From: Hofstenia miamia
Taxonomy: Eukaryota; Xenacoelomorpha; Acoela; Hofsteniidae
Assembly: GCA_900660155.1 (NCBI GenBank)
Contig: CABFPE010000082.1
Location: 201,976-265,975 of the forward strand
DNA: 64,000 bases
Reading direction: 5' to 3'
The translations under genes and the position numbers were made by a program. Positions 11,564 to 27,200 of the stretch are shown here, piece by piece (position 1 is the first letter of the stretch; the number at the start of each line of letters is the position of its first letter). Below the pieces are notes generated by a model. The model saw nothing but the letters and a program-made list of their open reading frames with translations, was not told where the DNA came from and did not search any database.

Positions 11564-14500
11564 AGTAATAAATGCAGGCAAGACATTACTTAACGAAGAT
11601 CAGGCTTCTTGTGGAATTTTCAATATTACAGATTTTTCTGAAAATGATGGCGATGGTGATAAACCCGCATGTTCCGAGGTTGTTATTAGATTAAGGTATT
11701 CATATATGTATGTGTGTGTATTGTCTTACTTAATGTTCTTGTCATTGATATTTCTACATATTTGGCTTTGTTCTTGTTAGCTGTTCGCCAACTACACTTA
11801 CAACCATTTGTTATTAAATCCATAATGGCTGCATACTGTAATATAGTGTAATCCAATAAATATAAACGCTTAAATTCGTATGTCATCAATGGTTATATTT
11901 GAATCAGCATGAGTTATTGTATCCTACAATAAAAATATTGTATTGAGGAAACATCGCTTAGTCATTCGTGCTGTTGTAACAAAATGCATTTAATAATATT
12001 TCACTATAAATTATTGGTGACTGATTTTAGTATGTTTAGCAGCTATCCTTCGAATACTTTGGTATTTTTGACGGCCATGCGGGCAATTCCGCCGCCGTTC
12101 TTGCTTCCGAATTCTTGCATCGCTTTGTTGCCGCCGAATTATCCACGGTTGTTCATTTCGTGAAAAATGAGCTGGGATCATCTCCTGATCCAAATGATCA
12201 CCCTTTAAAATCTCGCAGTGTCTGTATGAACAGCCCCTTCACTAAGTACACTTTTTCCATTGATGCTCTAATAAAAGGTGCTCTACAGAAAGCTTTTTAT
12301 GAAATGGTGCGATTTTTGTATAATACCTACTTCGCGTACATGTATGTATAAATTTACAAACTTAGTTTATCAAAAATACTTGATGCTAGTTATAAAAGTT
12401 GTGTTTCTATTGTATCGACTGCCGTTTTTGCATTTTCATTTTAGTGTAGACAAGTACTTCATTAACCCAATTCATGGGGGTGGGGCTTTGTAATATTTAT
12501 CTATACGTATATTTTTTCCAAAGTTTAATGGGTGTCGATGTATACATCCGAAAATACGAATATATTGTTGGAGCTACCTGACGGAAATGCTAAAATCTTG
12601 CTAGTAGAAATGGCTGCCAATTTCTTGGATGTGGCTAAAATTTTAATGGTTTCAAGTACTTTCGGCGTATTTCTGTACAATAAACCTATAGGGGTATTCC
12701 TGCGTGGTTGATAACAATATAAAATTATGCAACTTCCCTCCCATTTTCAAGTATAAATTGTTATTTTTGCTGACATCATCACAGTAATGTGCACTTTGTA
12801 CCAGAAATAAAAATTTCACGTCATGGTCTAGTTATATACACCACACCTCGGAATACGGTTAACATATAGAATTACAGTGATTAATATTTTTATCAGCCTG
12901 TCCGAATCTTCAAATTATAATTCAGAACAAAGCCCAGTATTTTGAATGAACAAATTGAAATACAAATGCAGTAGTTAGTTATGAAAGTTGGGCCATATAT
13001 GTTGATGCATTTTTGAAAAGTAGAAATCCGTGTCGTATACTATGTCATGTAATTTATCTCATATTTTATTAATGTGAGATCAACGATATCAGTTTGGAAA
13101 AATCGGATTTTTTGATTTTTTTTAAATAATCTCATTTTCTATAACCCTAATTTGACCCTTCTATTTCGCCTATTTTCTTTACACCTTTGATGTCTGTGTA
13201 ACTTAAATTAGCACTAGTTGTACTTAAAGAATGAAAATAGTGCCGACAATTGTTAATTAAGTTTCTTTTAGGATGATTACATATTACTTGAGTCAAATCG
13301 GCGCTATTTACGAGGCGGATGCGCAGTCATTATCGCCGTCATTATTGACGACCGTTTATACATCGCCAACGCCGGAGATTGTCGGTATGTTTCATTTCCG
13401 ATCATTTTGATTACTCTAGTTCAACAGTCACTTTAATCAATAACATTTCATCTTGAATTTACAGTGTGATCGTTTTTAGAAATGTGCAGTATGGAATTTT
13501 ACAGTCTAATTTTTTTCAAGATAAGTCAATAACTCCTGAAGCATAATGCTTTAAGCTTTATAGTTCATTTGCATTTTCGATGTTTGTTATTATTCAGTTT
13601 TTTCTTACAGCTGTTGCTTTGAATTTTTAGATCATACCTGGACCCTTACCAAGTCTAGAGTTTGAGGTTCTACTAGAAATGGGCCGAAAGTTTTAGCCCA
13701 GAGTCGCCAATCCGACATATTTTGTGGTTTGCTAGAGCAAATTTAGGTATATTAGAAAATGTATACGCTGAAATGGAAAACTTAAAATGTAAATTTTGTT
13801 TTTCAATAAATTACTATAAATCATATTGTATTCACTGCATTTAGGTTAATTTGTGTGCACCATTGCGTAAGCTATTTTGAAATTTTGACCCATATTTGCC
13901 AATACCTAGGCCCAAACACCGACATGAACCGTTGGTAATTTTGTATTTGTATGCATTCCTCAAAAATAGGATAGCCGTCCAGCTAGACATAAAAAAATGT
14001 TAGATTATTAAATTTTAGTAAATAAATTTCTACTTGTTTAGATGTGTTTGTTTAGCGCGCTCTTAGTCCGAGAAGATACTGTTGTACAATTGTCACATGA
14101 TCACACTCCAATTTCTGAAAGATGTAGACTTCAACAAGTTGTATGTTGACTTATAAGTATTTCCATTTACAATGGCTTTTGTAGCAACCTCAGTGTTGTT
14201 TTATGAATCCTTAAGTGTATCTTTCAAACTAATTTTGCGTTGAAGCTATTTTAATACATTTTCACGTGTCTGAGTTTCTTTACAATGTCACGTCTCATGG
14301 CAGATTGCTAAATTTACGAACGTTATTAAATACTGTTTCGTAAAGTTTGTGACTATGAGCTTTTATTAGCAATGTTTTCATATTATTGAAATGTTGCTTT
14401 TAAAAATGAAAACAAAATAGTCGAATGGGTCAGAATATTCATTAACAATGACTGTCAATATTACACTAAGTGTAACAATAATTCGTCTTCTATGAATCCA

Positions 14501-17500
14501 ACAAATTACTCGTTTTTTGTGTCAGAAATTCAGTTAGGCGATAGCATTACATAAAGCGCTCTGGATTATAAGGCGTATTGCCGATTTTTTTCAAATAGAG
14601 GGATTTTATGTCCGCCTTATAGCCCGAAAAATACGGAATTTGTCGGAAATTTGTTTGCAAAATCGCTAACCATGTTCCAGCTAAATTTTTTTCAGAAGTT
14701 ATTGGCGAAATTCGGTATAGCCTGCCTATGTGGTATTTCCTTGAAAATTAATTGCACGTGATATCTATGCAGTGCAATTTGCCTTAGCTTATGTTTCAGT
14801 ATTTTTCAGGCTGCTTATTACGTATTAAATTGATTAATAAACTTTATTTTGTAAGTATTTCCTGAATCGCTGGAGTATTTTTATGGAGAGTCGCATCCTG
14901 GCTCCGCAATTTTACATATGATACACTGAAATATGTAACTTCTTGTTCATGTAATTGCTTAAGACATTTTCCGTATTGTATTGCTATCCCGTAAAATATA
15001 AGCATTTGGAAAAAAAGTTGGCTAAAATCTACAGTACATTTTATATATAAAAATATAATATCGCATGTTGTGACGTAAGAGATAAAAATGTATTAGACAA
15101 AAACGTGACAATTGATTAAAATAACTAGAACAAAAACTTTTAAATTGTAGTTTTCAATAGCATAAATTAATTAGGTTTTAAAGTAACATTGACATTGCCG
15201 TTTTCACTAATATATCTGCTTCCACGTAGAATAACTTTGGGCTACGTTAATAGCTGACAATAAGAACTACCTTTAAATTTTGCCCCTCAAATATTTAAAA
15301 CATAATTGGCCTGTGTGAATTGGATAGCAATTATCAATTTTTAAAATTTGATATTGAAGTCTAATTTTAGGCATACGATCACCCGGAGCTTCTCTTTGGA
15401 GAATTTTCACGACTAATGTTTACTCGCCGTGTTTTGAAGAGTGATGTTGGCAAATTGATGCCTTATCGTGATTATGAAACAGCCGGCTGGTGAGAATTTT
15501 TAGTCTGAAAACTATAATCCCTTTGAAAAAATATTTATTTGGAAAACACCCTTTACTCTTTTATTTTGGAACTGATCAATTTAAAATATGTTTTATAATG
15601 CAACTTAAAATTCATATGCTTCGGTTAATATTGCAACTTTTGTTATAGCCTCGAATCTTAGTTTTTTGAAACCACTTTGACACTTATAAGTCAAATTCTG
15701 AAAGCTTGTTTCTACATTGAATTATATGTTCGACATTGGAAATCGGTGAAATGCTTTTATTCTGGAAATTGGTCACAATAACCTGTTTTTATTCAACTAT
15801 ATTCAGTACAAATATATTTCGCAGTTCTATGTTAATATGTTGCACACATGAAAATGCATAAGAGTTTTAGACATTATGGCCTTAGTTTCTTTGAGGTGGA
15901 TTGCAATGGAAATTTCTGAGATAAAGCATTTTGAGTAAAGCTTCAAAAAGAGCATCAAGTGCTTTGTTACAATGCTCTGTATATAGAAGATAAAATTTTT
16001 CTTGCATTTGTTTATTTTCTTAGTGCTATAATATGTTTTTTTTAAAACAAACAGTTTTATTTCTGAAAAAGCATGTTTTATTGTTTTTGTGATTTTTATT
16101 TTTGTTCTGGTTTTGTAATTGTACTGTTTTGTTTGTGTTATAATGCATTTACTTATAATGGAATGTATCATATAATGTATAATACAAAAATGAAAGAATT
16201 ACTAAATTCTTAAATTTACAAATGTTACAGTAGCGGTTATTTAACTGTTTATACATAATTCCGAGTTTCACAACTTTCTCAAAGCCTAAAGATGATCTCA
16301 CATCCTCAGCTAATTTCCAGAGTTTTGGGCGAAACCAAATTGGAAACGATTTTACTAATTTGTAATCATCTCGAAACAAGCTTTTGAAATATGGGCTTTC
16401 CCTTGGTAAAACTTAGGCATCTCCCATGAAGTGATAAACTATTCAAATTATCCCTACAAATTACTGCAATATATTATTCTTAAGCATGTTTAATTTATTG
16501 TTAAAACAGTTTCAATTCAACTAGTAAAAGCAAATGATAGCTTGGCTTTAAAGCAAACAGTCATTGGTTCCACATGCATCATTTTTTTCCAACAAATGAT
16601 TAACATTTCGTTTTTCATCATCTGTTTAAAACTGTTTATCTACCGGTCTTAAAACATCTGTTTTAAATCATGCAGCCCTGCTCATTCTTATGCTAACATA
16701 GATGCGATTTTCAATTAAATACATTAAATTTAATGCATAAAACATATTTTTTGCACATAAAACCATGTCTTCTATTGGCATTCTATTTCTTGTTAACAAA
16801 TGTTCGATGCGATGTTGAAAAATCGTTAAACAGTAGGTTGTTTTACATACTCCAAACTAGTTTTCATTGGAATTGGTTCATATCGCGGGGTATAAAGTTA
16901 GTTAATTTCTGCATAATTATTTAACTATATGTAAATTTACCAATTTTGGTCAATGCGTTCTATCACAATTTTTCGCAACATAGCAGCATAACACAAAAGT
17001 AGAAAATGTCATACATGTTGTCTTATCGAGAGTCCTAGGTATGTCTCTCCTATCGATTTACCTATTTCACAGTCGACAAATTAAACAACCCAATAAATTC
17101 AACATATATATTTGTCATTGCAATGTTAAATTCTAACATGCATTGTGATTACTACTGTTCTGCGGGTCTTGGATCTGGCACTAAGTATTTCTGTGAGTTT
17201 TGTACAAATATGGACCCACAACCATAAAAGAAGAGACTGATATCAAGGATTTTTATCAAGTTTGGTCAAAATAGAATATATGATGTGAAAGCACATGACG
17301 TTGGAGTACCTGAAAATTTCATTGAACGTGCTGGAAGAAAATCCAATTGCACTTAGACGGCTTAGAGCTCAGAAAATACTGGTCGTGAAGAACCCTGGTG
17401 ATAACTCGACCTATTGAAATTTTACTTGTTTTGTGGGCGGATTATTCTAAACATGTCGGGATCTCATTTTGCCGGATTTTTAAGTAGGTACCAACTCGCC

Positions 17501-17874
17501 CCTTTTGTATTGAACGATCTAAATTCGTATTTTTTTTGTGACATTGAAATTACTTTATATTTTACCTCATTTTTCTTGTTTATTCTCAAATTAATGATTG
17601 ACGACCACGTGCTTCTATTTTCTAAACATTCCATTTTTCTTACTAGCTATCGCCTTATTGTATTTCAGGCATCAACTGCTTTTTCAGTTTTACTATTTTT
17701 TAATTTTTAGTTGGTTGAACAATATGTCTTCTCCTTTGACATAGTAGTATTTAGGAGCATTAAAGAGGTTACAATAGAAGATACAAGACTTCCCATGATA
17801 AATGGAACAGGAAAAGCTGTACGTTTTTTATAAAATTATAATCATGCGTGTACTGTCTACAATATTGTCTAAGT

Positions 17875-17911
<37 letters not shown>

Positions 17912-20900
17912 GTATATATATAATATATACAGTATATAAACGGTATTTTTTGCCTGAATTTCCGCCACAACTTTTCTCCACAGGGATTTTCTAACTATTT
18001 ATGTCACAGCTTGCTTTGTGCTTGTAGAAATATTTAAAATTTTCATCAACAATTTCCGATGTAAGGCATCTGCGAAATTATGACAGTTTTCGCTGACCGA
18101 TTGGGCGACATTCGACTATTTCAGTTGATATATCAACAATATCAAGCATAACACAGTGCTCGAATTTCAAAAAAGTTTTTTGCACTTAGATTTTTTTTGT
18201 TTTTCTAAAAGAACTATTAACCAAAAGCAAAATTTATAAATATATTTCAAAATCCACGACAAAAAAACAGACTAGAACATTTATTCAAATAAAGCACTTT
18301 TACATAAAATAAATACAATGAGTATATTATCAGTCTAAAATTATTCATTTCAAAAGGGTTTTTGTAGATTTCTCTAACTGAAATTCACGTCTAAGCGACC
18401 ACAGATAATCACAAATAAGTTCTTTAGATAGATACAACGAAAATCTTTGTTCAACAGCAGACATCTCTGGATACAACCTTTCTCAATGCTGATCAGAAAA
18501 TTTGCCAATATACTGTCCAAATTTATTTTTATTTTCTAGGTCATTTTATTAAGTCCAGCATTATTGTATGCTAAGATCATTTTATCAATCTTTTCTTTCC
18601 GATCAGGCATGACACTTTTGCCCAGAACATTATTTGAAACATCACAAAATGAGTGCCATGCGTTCAAGTGTGGCTGATCAAGCAAATTTGAGAACTCTGG
18701 ATCATGCATCAATTTGCGGATTTCAGGACCAGTGAAAACACCATTGCTTAATTTAGCCTCAATTTGCGAAAATGCCTTGACAAATATAAATGAACCTCAC
18801 TGTCACTGCCAAGTGTCTTAATAAATTGTTGGAAAAGTCTCAGTTTAATGTGTAGCACTGGTAAGGCTAATTTGCTAATGGGTATCAATGGTGTAAAATC
18901 AGTGTCTGTACGTTCATGCCAGTGGAACTCAAGATTGATATCAGGATGACTATTTCGACTATCAAATTGGCAAAAAAACAAGGGAATTTTGAATAACCTG
19001 ATTTTAATCCAAGGAGATAGTTAAGGACTTTAAGATCATATAATACTGTCAAGTTGTGTTCTTTGTATTTAATAACCTGCATTAGTTTCTCCACAGATTC
19101 TCTTGTTTCCTTTGTGTGAGCAAACGGTATTGATATTGCTAGATTTTCCTGATTTTTAAACATCAATGCAGCTTTTAGGTTTATCCACTATGCATGAATA
19201 AAATGACACAAATCATTTGTTACATATGGTATACCTAGAGAAGTCATAAGCTGGGGAATATCATGGTAAAATGTGAATTCATCTTGTTTTGAATATAAAT
19301 GTAGAAATTGCTTAACTCGTGATTGTATTGAGTTGTTTATGACATTAGATAAACTACTTTTCATACCTGAGTTTGTGTTTTAAGCATACGAAGCCATTCC
19401 ATTGCTAAGTTGCAACTCCCGGCAGAAATCATTAAATTCTGAGGAGTTCCATTAAATTTTGGAACTTTCTACAATTTCTGGTGGATATATGTCGCTGTCG
19501 CCGGAGCTTGATGTTGATGTACTGTTTATGATTGTTCTGTCAGCTAAATCTTCACCAACTGTCCTTGGCAATTTGCAGCTATTACAATCGAAGTATATAG
19601 GCTTTTCATTTAAACATGGCTTTTTGATTGTACAAAAATAGTGGTCTCCATCATTGTGACTTTTGATTTCTTGCCAAATTGCTTCTGTACAAAAAGGCAT
19701 TGTAAACGATGCATTACTACAGAAGCGATAAAGATTTCTGTGGTATGTGGAACATAAAAAGGTTGGCGTAAATGCCTTGTTTATGTCAGAGCAGTCTTGA
19801 AGTATGACCAATACGTATTTTGAAAGGCATCATTAAATTGCCGTCCTTGCTTGCCAATAAACTTTGCACACATATAGCAGAAGCTATCAGGATCGTTAGC
19901 ATGAGATGACCGTTTCATTTGAAATAATGACTAAAAATGGAATCCCAGACTCTTTCACCTGTATTATATCACAGTAGACACACACTAGAAACAGAAATAA
20001 TTATTATGTGCACACCAATTAAGTGATGACTTACTATAATGAGTTATCATTCATTCAACATATCGTAGCACAGTGAAAGAACCCATTGTTAATTATCTCT
20101 AATATTTCATTTTTTCATGTTTTTTAATCAACTCTTTCTAATTTAAAAGAAATTTTTCAAGTGTAATTTTACAAGCGCTGTGTAATAAATATATTCTAAA
20201 TTCAATTAAACAAGTATATCGCAAATACATTATCAAATGTATCAAATATATTTCGTTACTTCCTAAAATAACAGCAGATAGGTGCGCAATTGCAAAATTA
20301 TAGAATGTCGACTATTTATACAAGTGCTAGCAAGGGCGTACCCAGGATTTTCTTACGGGGCATCTCAGTAGTTATCATGTGAGTCATAAAAGCAATTCTG
20401 GACTTAGTTTTTTTTATCTAAACAATCAAAATCAATTTTTAAAATCTGACAGGGGACATTCCACCATGTCCCTCCTTGGGTACGCGAGTGAGCGCTAGTA
20501 CTAATTAATAATTAGCACTAGTTTTTTGTATCGGAAAATGTTCTTCTGAAGCTGTTTAATTGGTAATTTTGCTTAGTTTTGTAAAATATTCTCGAATAAT
20601 TATGATTATAATCATTATTAAATGGGAAAATATGTGACGCCAATTGTCAGGCGTAATTTTATAATTTCAGCCAGTCTAGGGGCCCGTATTTTTCCTTCTC
20701 CCAAATTTGTCCAACTGTATATTTCTTGGCTGAATTTTTCCTCAACTATTTCTGACTCATTTTGCCTGAAATAAAAGTAGAACAATCGAGGCATTTTGTT
20801 TAGAAGGGAAATAATTTGCAAAATTTGATAAGTTGATAATATTATAATCTGTTTGCTCGGTTAGTCTGTCACATTGAATTGGTAGAACAATGAATTCTTT

Positions 20901-21050
20901 GAACATCGTGCACTAGATATATGCAGCACATGTTGACAAGAAAAATAAATTAACAACTTTGTAGGCACACACATAACTGTATCTACCACTAAATTGTTAT
21001 AGATTTTATCAAGGCGCATCGTACCAATGTTGTTTCCTATAGCCGTCGGC

Positions 21051-21083
<33 letters not shown>

Positions 21084-21155
21084 NNNNNNNNNNNNNNNNN
21101 NNNNNNNNNNNNNNNNNNNNNNNNNNNNNNNNNNNNNNNNNNNNNNNNNNNNNNN

Positions 21156-21215
<60 letters not shown>

Positions 21216-24200
21216 GTATTGATCAGATATTTGATACTTCTCAGAAATACTTGCAAGTACTTATATGTTTTAGTTACTTGAAATGTTAGTTTCTTGCGAT
21301 TGGGTTTCAGATAATTGGATGAAGAAATCTCCTCCAAATTTATTAAATTGAAGTAGATATTCAGGCGGCAATTTTATCACTTCTTGATGTCCAGCTACAT
21401 CAGCAGCAGTTCAAACACTTTTTAGTTACTCAGGGCTAACCTTAAACCCAATTAAAATGAAACTAAATTCATAGCTTTCTGAAAAATATATGTCTTAATG
21501 CCTACAATAATTACAATTGATATTATGAAAGTATTTGAAATGCTTGTTTTTAATACTTGACAATGCACACTTGGAAGAATTGCTCAAGCACTTGACTTTA
21601 CTTGATGCTTGGTAAATGCCGTACCTGCATTTATATTAATGACGAAATTTAATATTTTTCTTACGTCCCAATGATTGACACAGTCGTGTGAGCGTGGTTG
21701 AATAAATGTTTTTTATGAAGAGTGTTATTGAGAATTAATTGACGCCTTTCTAAGCGTGTTTAAAACTGCGTTTTGACATTTTAAGTATGCTCATCCAAGT
21801 AAAATTGTTAAATCACGAAATTTATTTATCTAATCCGGGATAGTCAGATTTAATTTGGAAATCACTCTGCCAAGACTTTTCCGGTTGTTTTCGGATGAAC
21901 AATTAATCGTTGATTGGAATTTAATGAAATTCTCTGCAATTGGCGCGTTGTGAGTGATAAATAACTACTCAAATTGGCATGCTAATCGAGACATCTTAAC
22001 TTTAAAGAATGTTTGCATTTCAATATACTTCAAATGGCTTAGTTGACTTTACTCAGAGATAAATTATATTCGTCTTTATTAAAATATTTGGGTTATTATT
22101 TCTATTCTTTCACGAAAATCGCTTGGAATAATTATCTGCGTATTTTTGTGAAAGGTATTGTTCAGTGTTTGAGCCAGGCCAAAGCCTTAATCAGGCTTGA
22201 GTAAAATGCATTTGGTTTATTGTACCGTTTGCATTTTGTTATACAGGTACAATGTATTCGGAATTATAAGTTGCGTGAAGTGTGAACACAATGTGAAATG
22301 AAATCAAGCAGAACTTGAAATGTCTCCATTATATCTTAAGTATAAAGCATCTATATTGACATTCTATGAACAAGCCTTGTTTGTAAGTAAAAGCTTGTGG
22401 TGTTATGTTATATCATATTTAGCAAAAAAATGATAGACTTTGTTTTTTAAAAATGCCGCACAAATATACCGATTCCACCACTCATGTTAAGTAAAAGCAT
22501 TTCCCTTGCGATGATGTTAATATATATTATTTTTAAAGTAATTTCAGAAATTGCTTTTAATTTCAGAAAATAAATGTTCCATCAGTTATGATAATCTTAG
22601 AATTGCTACAACGATTTTCTTTTCAAGTAACGCCCACAAAAAAATATTTGCAAAACTTTAACTTGCATTTTTCTCTTTTCTATCTCATTGACTTACAGTA
22701 CATGTTTATCAAGGCATTATTTTAAGAATGTTTTTTAAATTTTTTTCGTTCAATTCTACTTTGGGCTAGATAGTTACAATATGAAGTAAACATGGACTGA
22801 ACCTAAGAGGATCTATAATAGATCGCCTTGACCGTACCCAACTCGACCCGAAACGTTGAATTTGATTTGGCGTTATGGCTCTTTGCCAATCAAATGATCA
22901 TTAATATCAGTCTGATAGAGGAAACAACAATTCATTGGTATTACTTAGGATCTTTCTCAAATCCAGCGATGATTAACATCAGTATTTTTTAATAATCAAT
23001 CTAATTTTAGTATCAAACCTGAAATCGGGTACCTATTGTCACTCTCTGCTTTAAACCTTCAAATAAACAGTCACTTGCATTGCAATTTTACTAATTTTGG
23101 ATTAGTTTGCCTTTGAGAAATGTAAGCCAATTTATTAATAATTTGCCAGGCACTAAATATTTGTAATTAGCGCATATATTCCAGCAAATAAATCATTGTA
23201 ATTCATTACCATTGCTGTTTAATCGCCGGTTATTTTCACATCTCTAATATTCCTGATGAACTTGGTACAGATGATTTTGAATTAGTGGCGCTCACAATAT
23301 CAACATCTTCATACTTAAGATACAGACAGTGCATCTGCAGCAAGCAATGAAAATATGATGCAATTGGAAGAATTTATAGTTTATTGCTTACTATGGTAGT
23401 TTCATTGAACGGCTTGTTTCTAATCTTAATTGCTAATGAATTGTTTATTATCTTTTATAAAAATATTAAATTCATTATTTATTTCTTCAAATTAATCATG
23501 AACGGGGATGCTTCCCACATATCGCACTGTTTTCCAACACAACTTTGAAGAAGAATTTCCTGCTGTTTTAAATATTAATTTTGAATAAATCATTCATCTG
23601 AAAGCGCTAACACAAAGATCCATTGAGAATTCAGTTGCCTACACTTTCGGTAGCCTCGCTTCCTATTTCAATTCAATGCTGCAAATAGTCTGGGCTTATA
23701 CCTCATGTTATATTATACTAAGAAAGCAGGCTAGTGTTGTGATTTCATCATATCAATTCTGTTAGCCCCTATTTTGACTTCATTCGCAACTGTTGAACTT
23801 TTTCAGAGAATAATTTTCTTTAATAATATATTTGTATATTACTAAAAATGTGATAATTTTTTTCTTAGCTCCAGCATTGGATTAAGCCATTGAGGAATTA
23901 GCGCTGAATTCATTTTTAATATACGCAACTATTTCCTTTGTTCCTGGAGTAGGGCATGTGTGCTTATTTATTACAATTATGTGTTCTAAATTGCTTTTCA
24001 GTTAAATGGCCTGTCAAAAACAGTCTCTCCTCGGTTTTCTATAATTCATCCATTTAATTTGAAATTAATTTACATGCAGTATATAAAATATATACAATGT
24101 GTTCACTGCATTTTTCAGTTAGTCATAGTTAAATGCAACCAAACGCCATCATTAGTGCCATAAATGCCATTTTGATGGTTTTAGGTCACAAAATGATTGG

Positions 24201-27200
24201 TGCTTACATTCATCTACTATTTGTAATGCATACCAAGACTTGTTTCCAGCTGGCGTCTTACTATTTTACTGCATGTTAGCCCATTTTGCTGTCCGTTTCT
24301 CTGTTAGTAAGAAGGGCAATTAACTGTAATTGAATACAGAACACAGGATCCCTTTTCATGAAAGAAAATTCTGGATTGACTCAACCACCTCCTCCAGTTC
24401 TTAGTAATTGGAAATTTGGTTAAATGCTGTATTATATTATACCAATCATTTCCTAATACAAAAACAATTCTAAATAATTTCCCGAAGCTGGAATCTTAGT
24501 AACCAATGCTAAGAAAAGTAAAGTGACAATGACATATTTGGTAAATTGTTTGAATTTGAATACAATTGTGCAAACTTGATAGACATTTTATAAAAAATTG
24601 AGAAACTGTACACTATTGAAGATGCTAAAGTATGAACGGAATTTAGAGTTACTTTCAAAAACAATCAAAGGATTTGGAATGTTACAAGATCCAATACCAG
24701 TCCTATTGAAAACTGCTCTAATTTCCATATCCATTTTAAGAATTTTTTCACTTTTAAAAATCCTTTGCAGAGAAACAGACAATTCGGAAAACAGCTTTAA
24801 CAACCACTTATCATCTGTAGATTTACAATTGTTATTATAGCTCCGTTTTTCATTTATAAGTGCATCTTCGTTGCAATTTATATGTGGACATTTTTAACGC
24901 TATTTTTCTATTTATAATCGTCATTTTCGAGGTGGCCTACTAATAATATATATTCTATGTCTTTGTTCTTNATTAGTTATCCATAAATTTGAAAGCGTTA
25001 TATCATAGCATGGAAAGCTTGGCAAGCATTATACAATAAGATATAAAAAAATTCTTAAAAATTCAGTTCAAAATTTTTTGAGCATGCAGCTATTTCAAAA
25101 TGCATGCTATTTCAAATCTAGTTGTTAGTAATAATTTGTACATGTAAATTAGATTCAATGTGCAACAAATTCTTCAATAACTATTGAAGCTATTCAGAGC
25201 AATTAAATTTCATTTGAGAACTTAATCTTTATTAATAAGGTTCTTTTCACTAATTGTAATGCACAAGCGTTTACTGTATTTTATCAACTACATTTGATTT
25301 GCACCTGCATTTATACTATAGGCGAACAACATATTTACAATTACCTGTTGCCTTATTGTGAATCTTCATTAAGGGAAATATTTGTGCATAGCAACCAATN
25401 CTAATTTCCATATCCATTTTAAGAATTTTTTCACTTTTAAAAATCCTTTGCAGAGAAACAGACAATTCGGAAAACAGCTTTAACAACCACTTATCATCTG
25501 TAGATTTACAATTGTTATTATAGCTCCGTTTTTCATTTATAAGTGCATCTTCGTTGCAATTTATATGTGGACATTTTTAACGCTATTTTTCTATTTATAA
25601 TCGTCATTTTCGAGGTGGCCTACTAATAATATATATTCTATGTCTTTGTTCTTATCTCAGAGTTCTATTTTACGAGCACGCTCGTCTTCATATTTACCTG
25701 GGAATCAGAACTGACAACGGGTCTCAAACTATTGACCCGCGATCCCAGTGACCCCTTATTTGAGTAACAGGAATGATCTGTGATCTGAAAATTTATATAA
25801 GTCGAAAGGTATTTCAATAATCAGGTTTACTATTTGCGTTTTTTTTCCTATTTGTATTCACTTGATTTAAGTATTATAAATATCTTGTTTGCATTCTTTA
25901 GCCTCTACTATAATTAGCGATGTACATAGAGGGTAATGGGATCAGAAGCAATAACTGAATAAGTTTACATTGATGGTAATCAACTAAAGAAAAAGTGAAG
26001 AAATGGAAGAAATATGTCATGCACTGAATTTCTATCGATGAAGAAAAGAACAAAATGCATTAGATAAACGAATACAAACGCAAAAGAATCGTATTGAGAA
26101 GATGACTGCTTCAGAAATGATCCCAGCTTCCGAAGTCACGTCAATGATCAGGAAGACTCTGATTCTAGCTGCAAATCATCATATATGTCAATTGTAAAGC
26201 ATTGCTGTTTTTCAGCAATTCAGTTTGATCAGATTTGAAGTTAATCACAGAAAGCAAAAATAAACGACTGACTTTCAGACAGAGATGTGACATCACTCAT
26301 TGAACAGACTTCCATTCTTAGAGCAGTGGCATTCGTACTTACTTCCTCAGATTCTCAACAGATTTCAGAGATGAGTGGTATCAGTTACGATGTTTTGAAG
26401 GACAAAACCTTAGTTCAAAGGTCTATCGAAAATAGATTTTACACTTCATCAGAAGTAGAAGATCACTATTCAATACTAGGTCTTCCTGCAGAAAATTCTT
26501 GGCTACGTTTCCGTTGATGGAAGTAGCATTGCTTTGAACTTATCTGCAAGTATAATAAATTTCTTAGAATCCAAACAACTAACTGATATAGATGTTTTAG
26601 CATGCGATGGTATGAACACTAATGTTGGATCTGATAACTGAATTAATCGTTTTATTAAAGTTCATCAAGGACATTCGATGCATTGGCTTATTTCCCAAAT
26701 ACATTTGAATGAGCTGTCATTGAGGCATTTAAATGCAAGAATTAGATGGCTGAACTCTTAGAAATGCTTTTGCTCTAGTAATAGGAAAAAATATAAGTAC
26801 CTCATGTAAACGAAAACTCATTGATTAGTATTTTGGCCCCTTCTGATATGTGAGCATCAAGTTTCATACATATATGCAACTTCAAGCGATATTATAAAGT
26901 GTAAACTTTGTAATGACTCTTATCAATTTCACAGTAAAAAGTCGCATTTTCACATTTCATTATTTCTTGAGTATGTTATTCCTGTTGATTACACTAGACT
27001 AGAAATAGTCGAATCTTCATATTCAACATTGCATGTCCTAAGCATCAATATATGAACCTGAACGTCCCCGAAAGTGACCATTAACTACTACTAAATATTA
27101 ACGAGTATTATGTAATTCGTCAATCGAGGTGTACCAGGTCGAAATATTAATCAATTCAAAATTTATTTCATAAGATAAATTGCAAGCACAAAGGGAAACA

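Noticed and set aside
20861-21337. Open frames with long IYIYIY runs.
   Set aside because: Translation of an (AT)n tract across an N gap.
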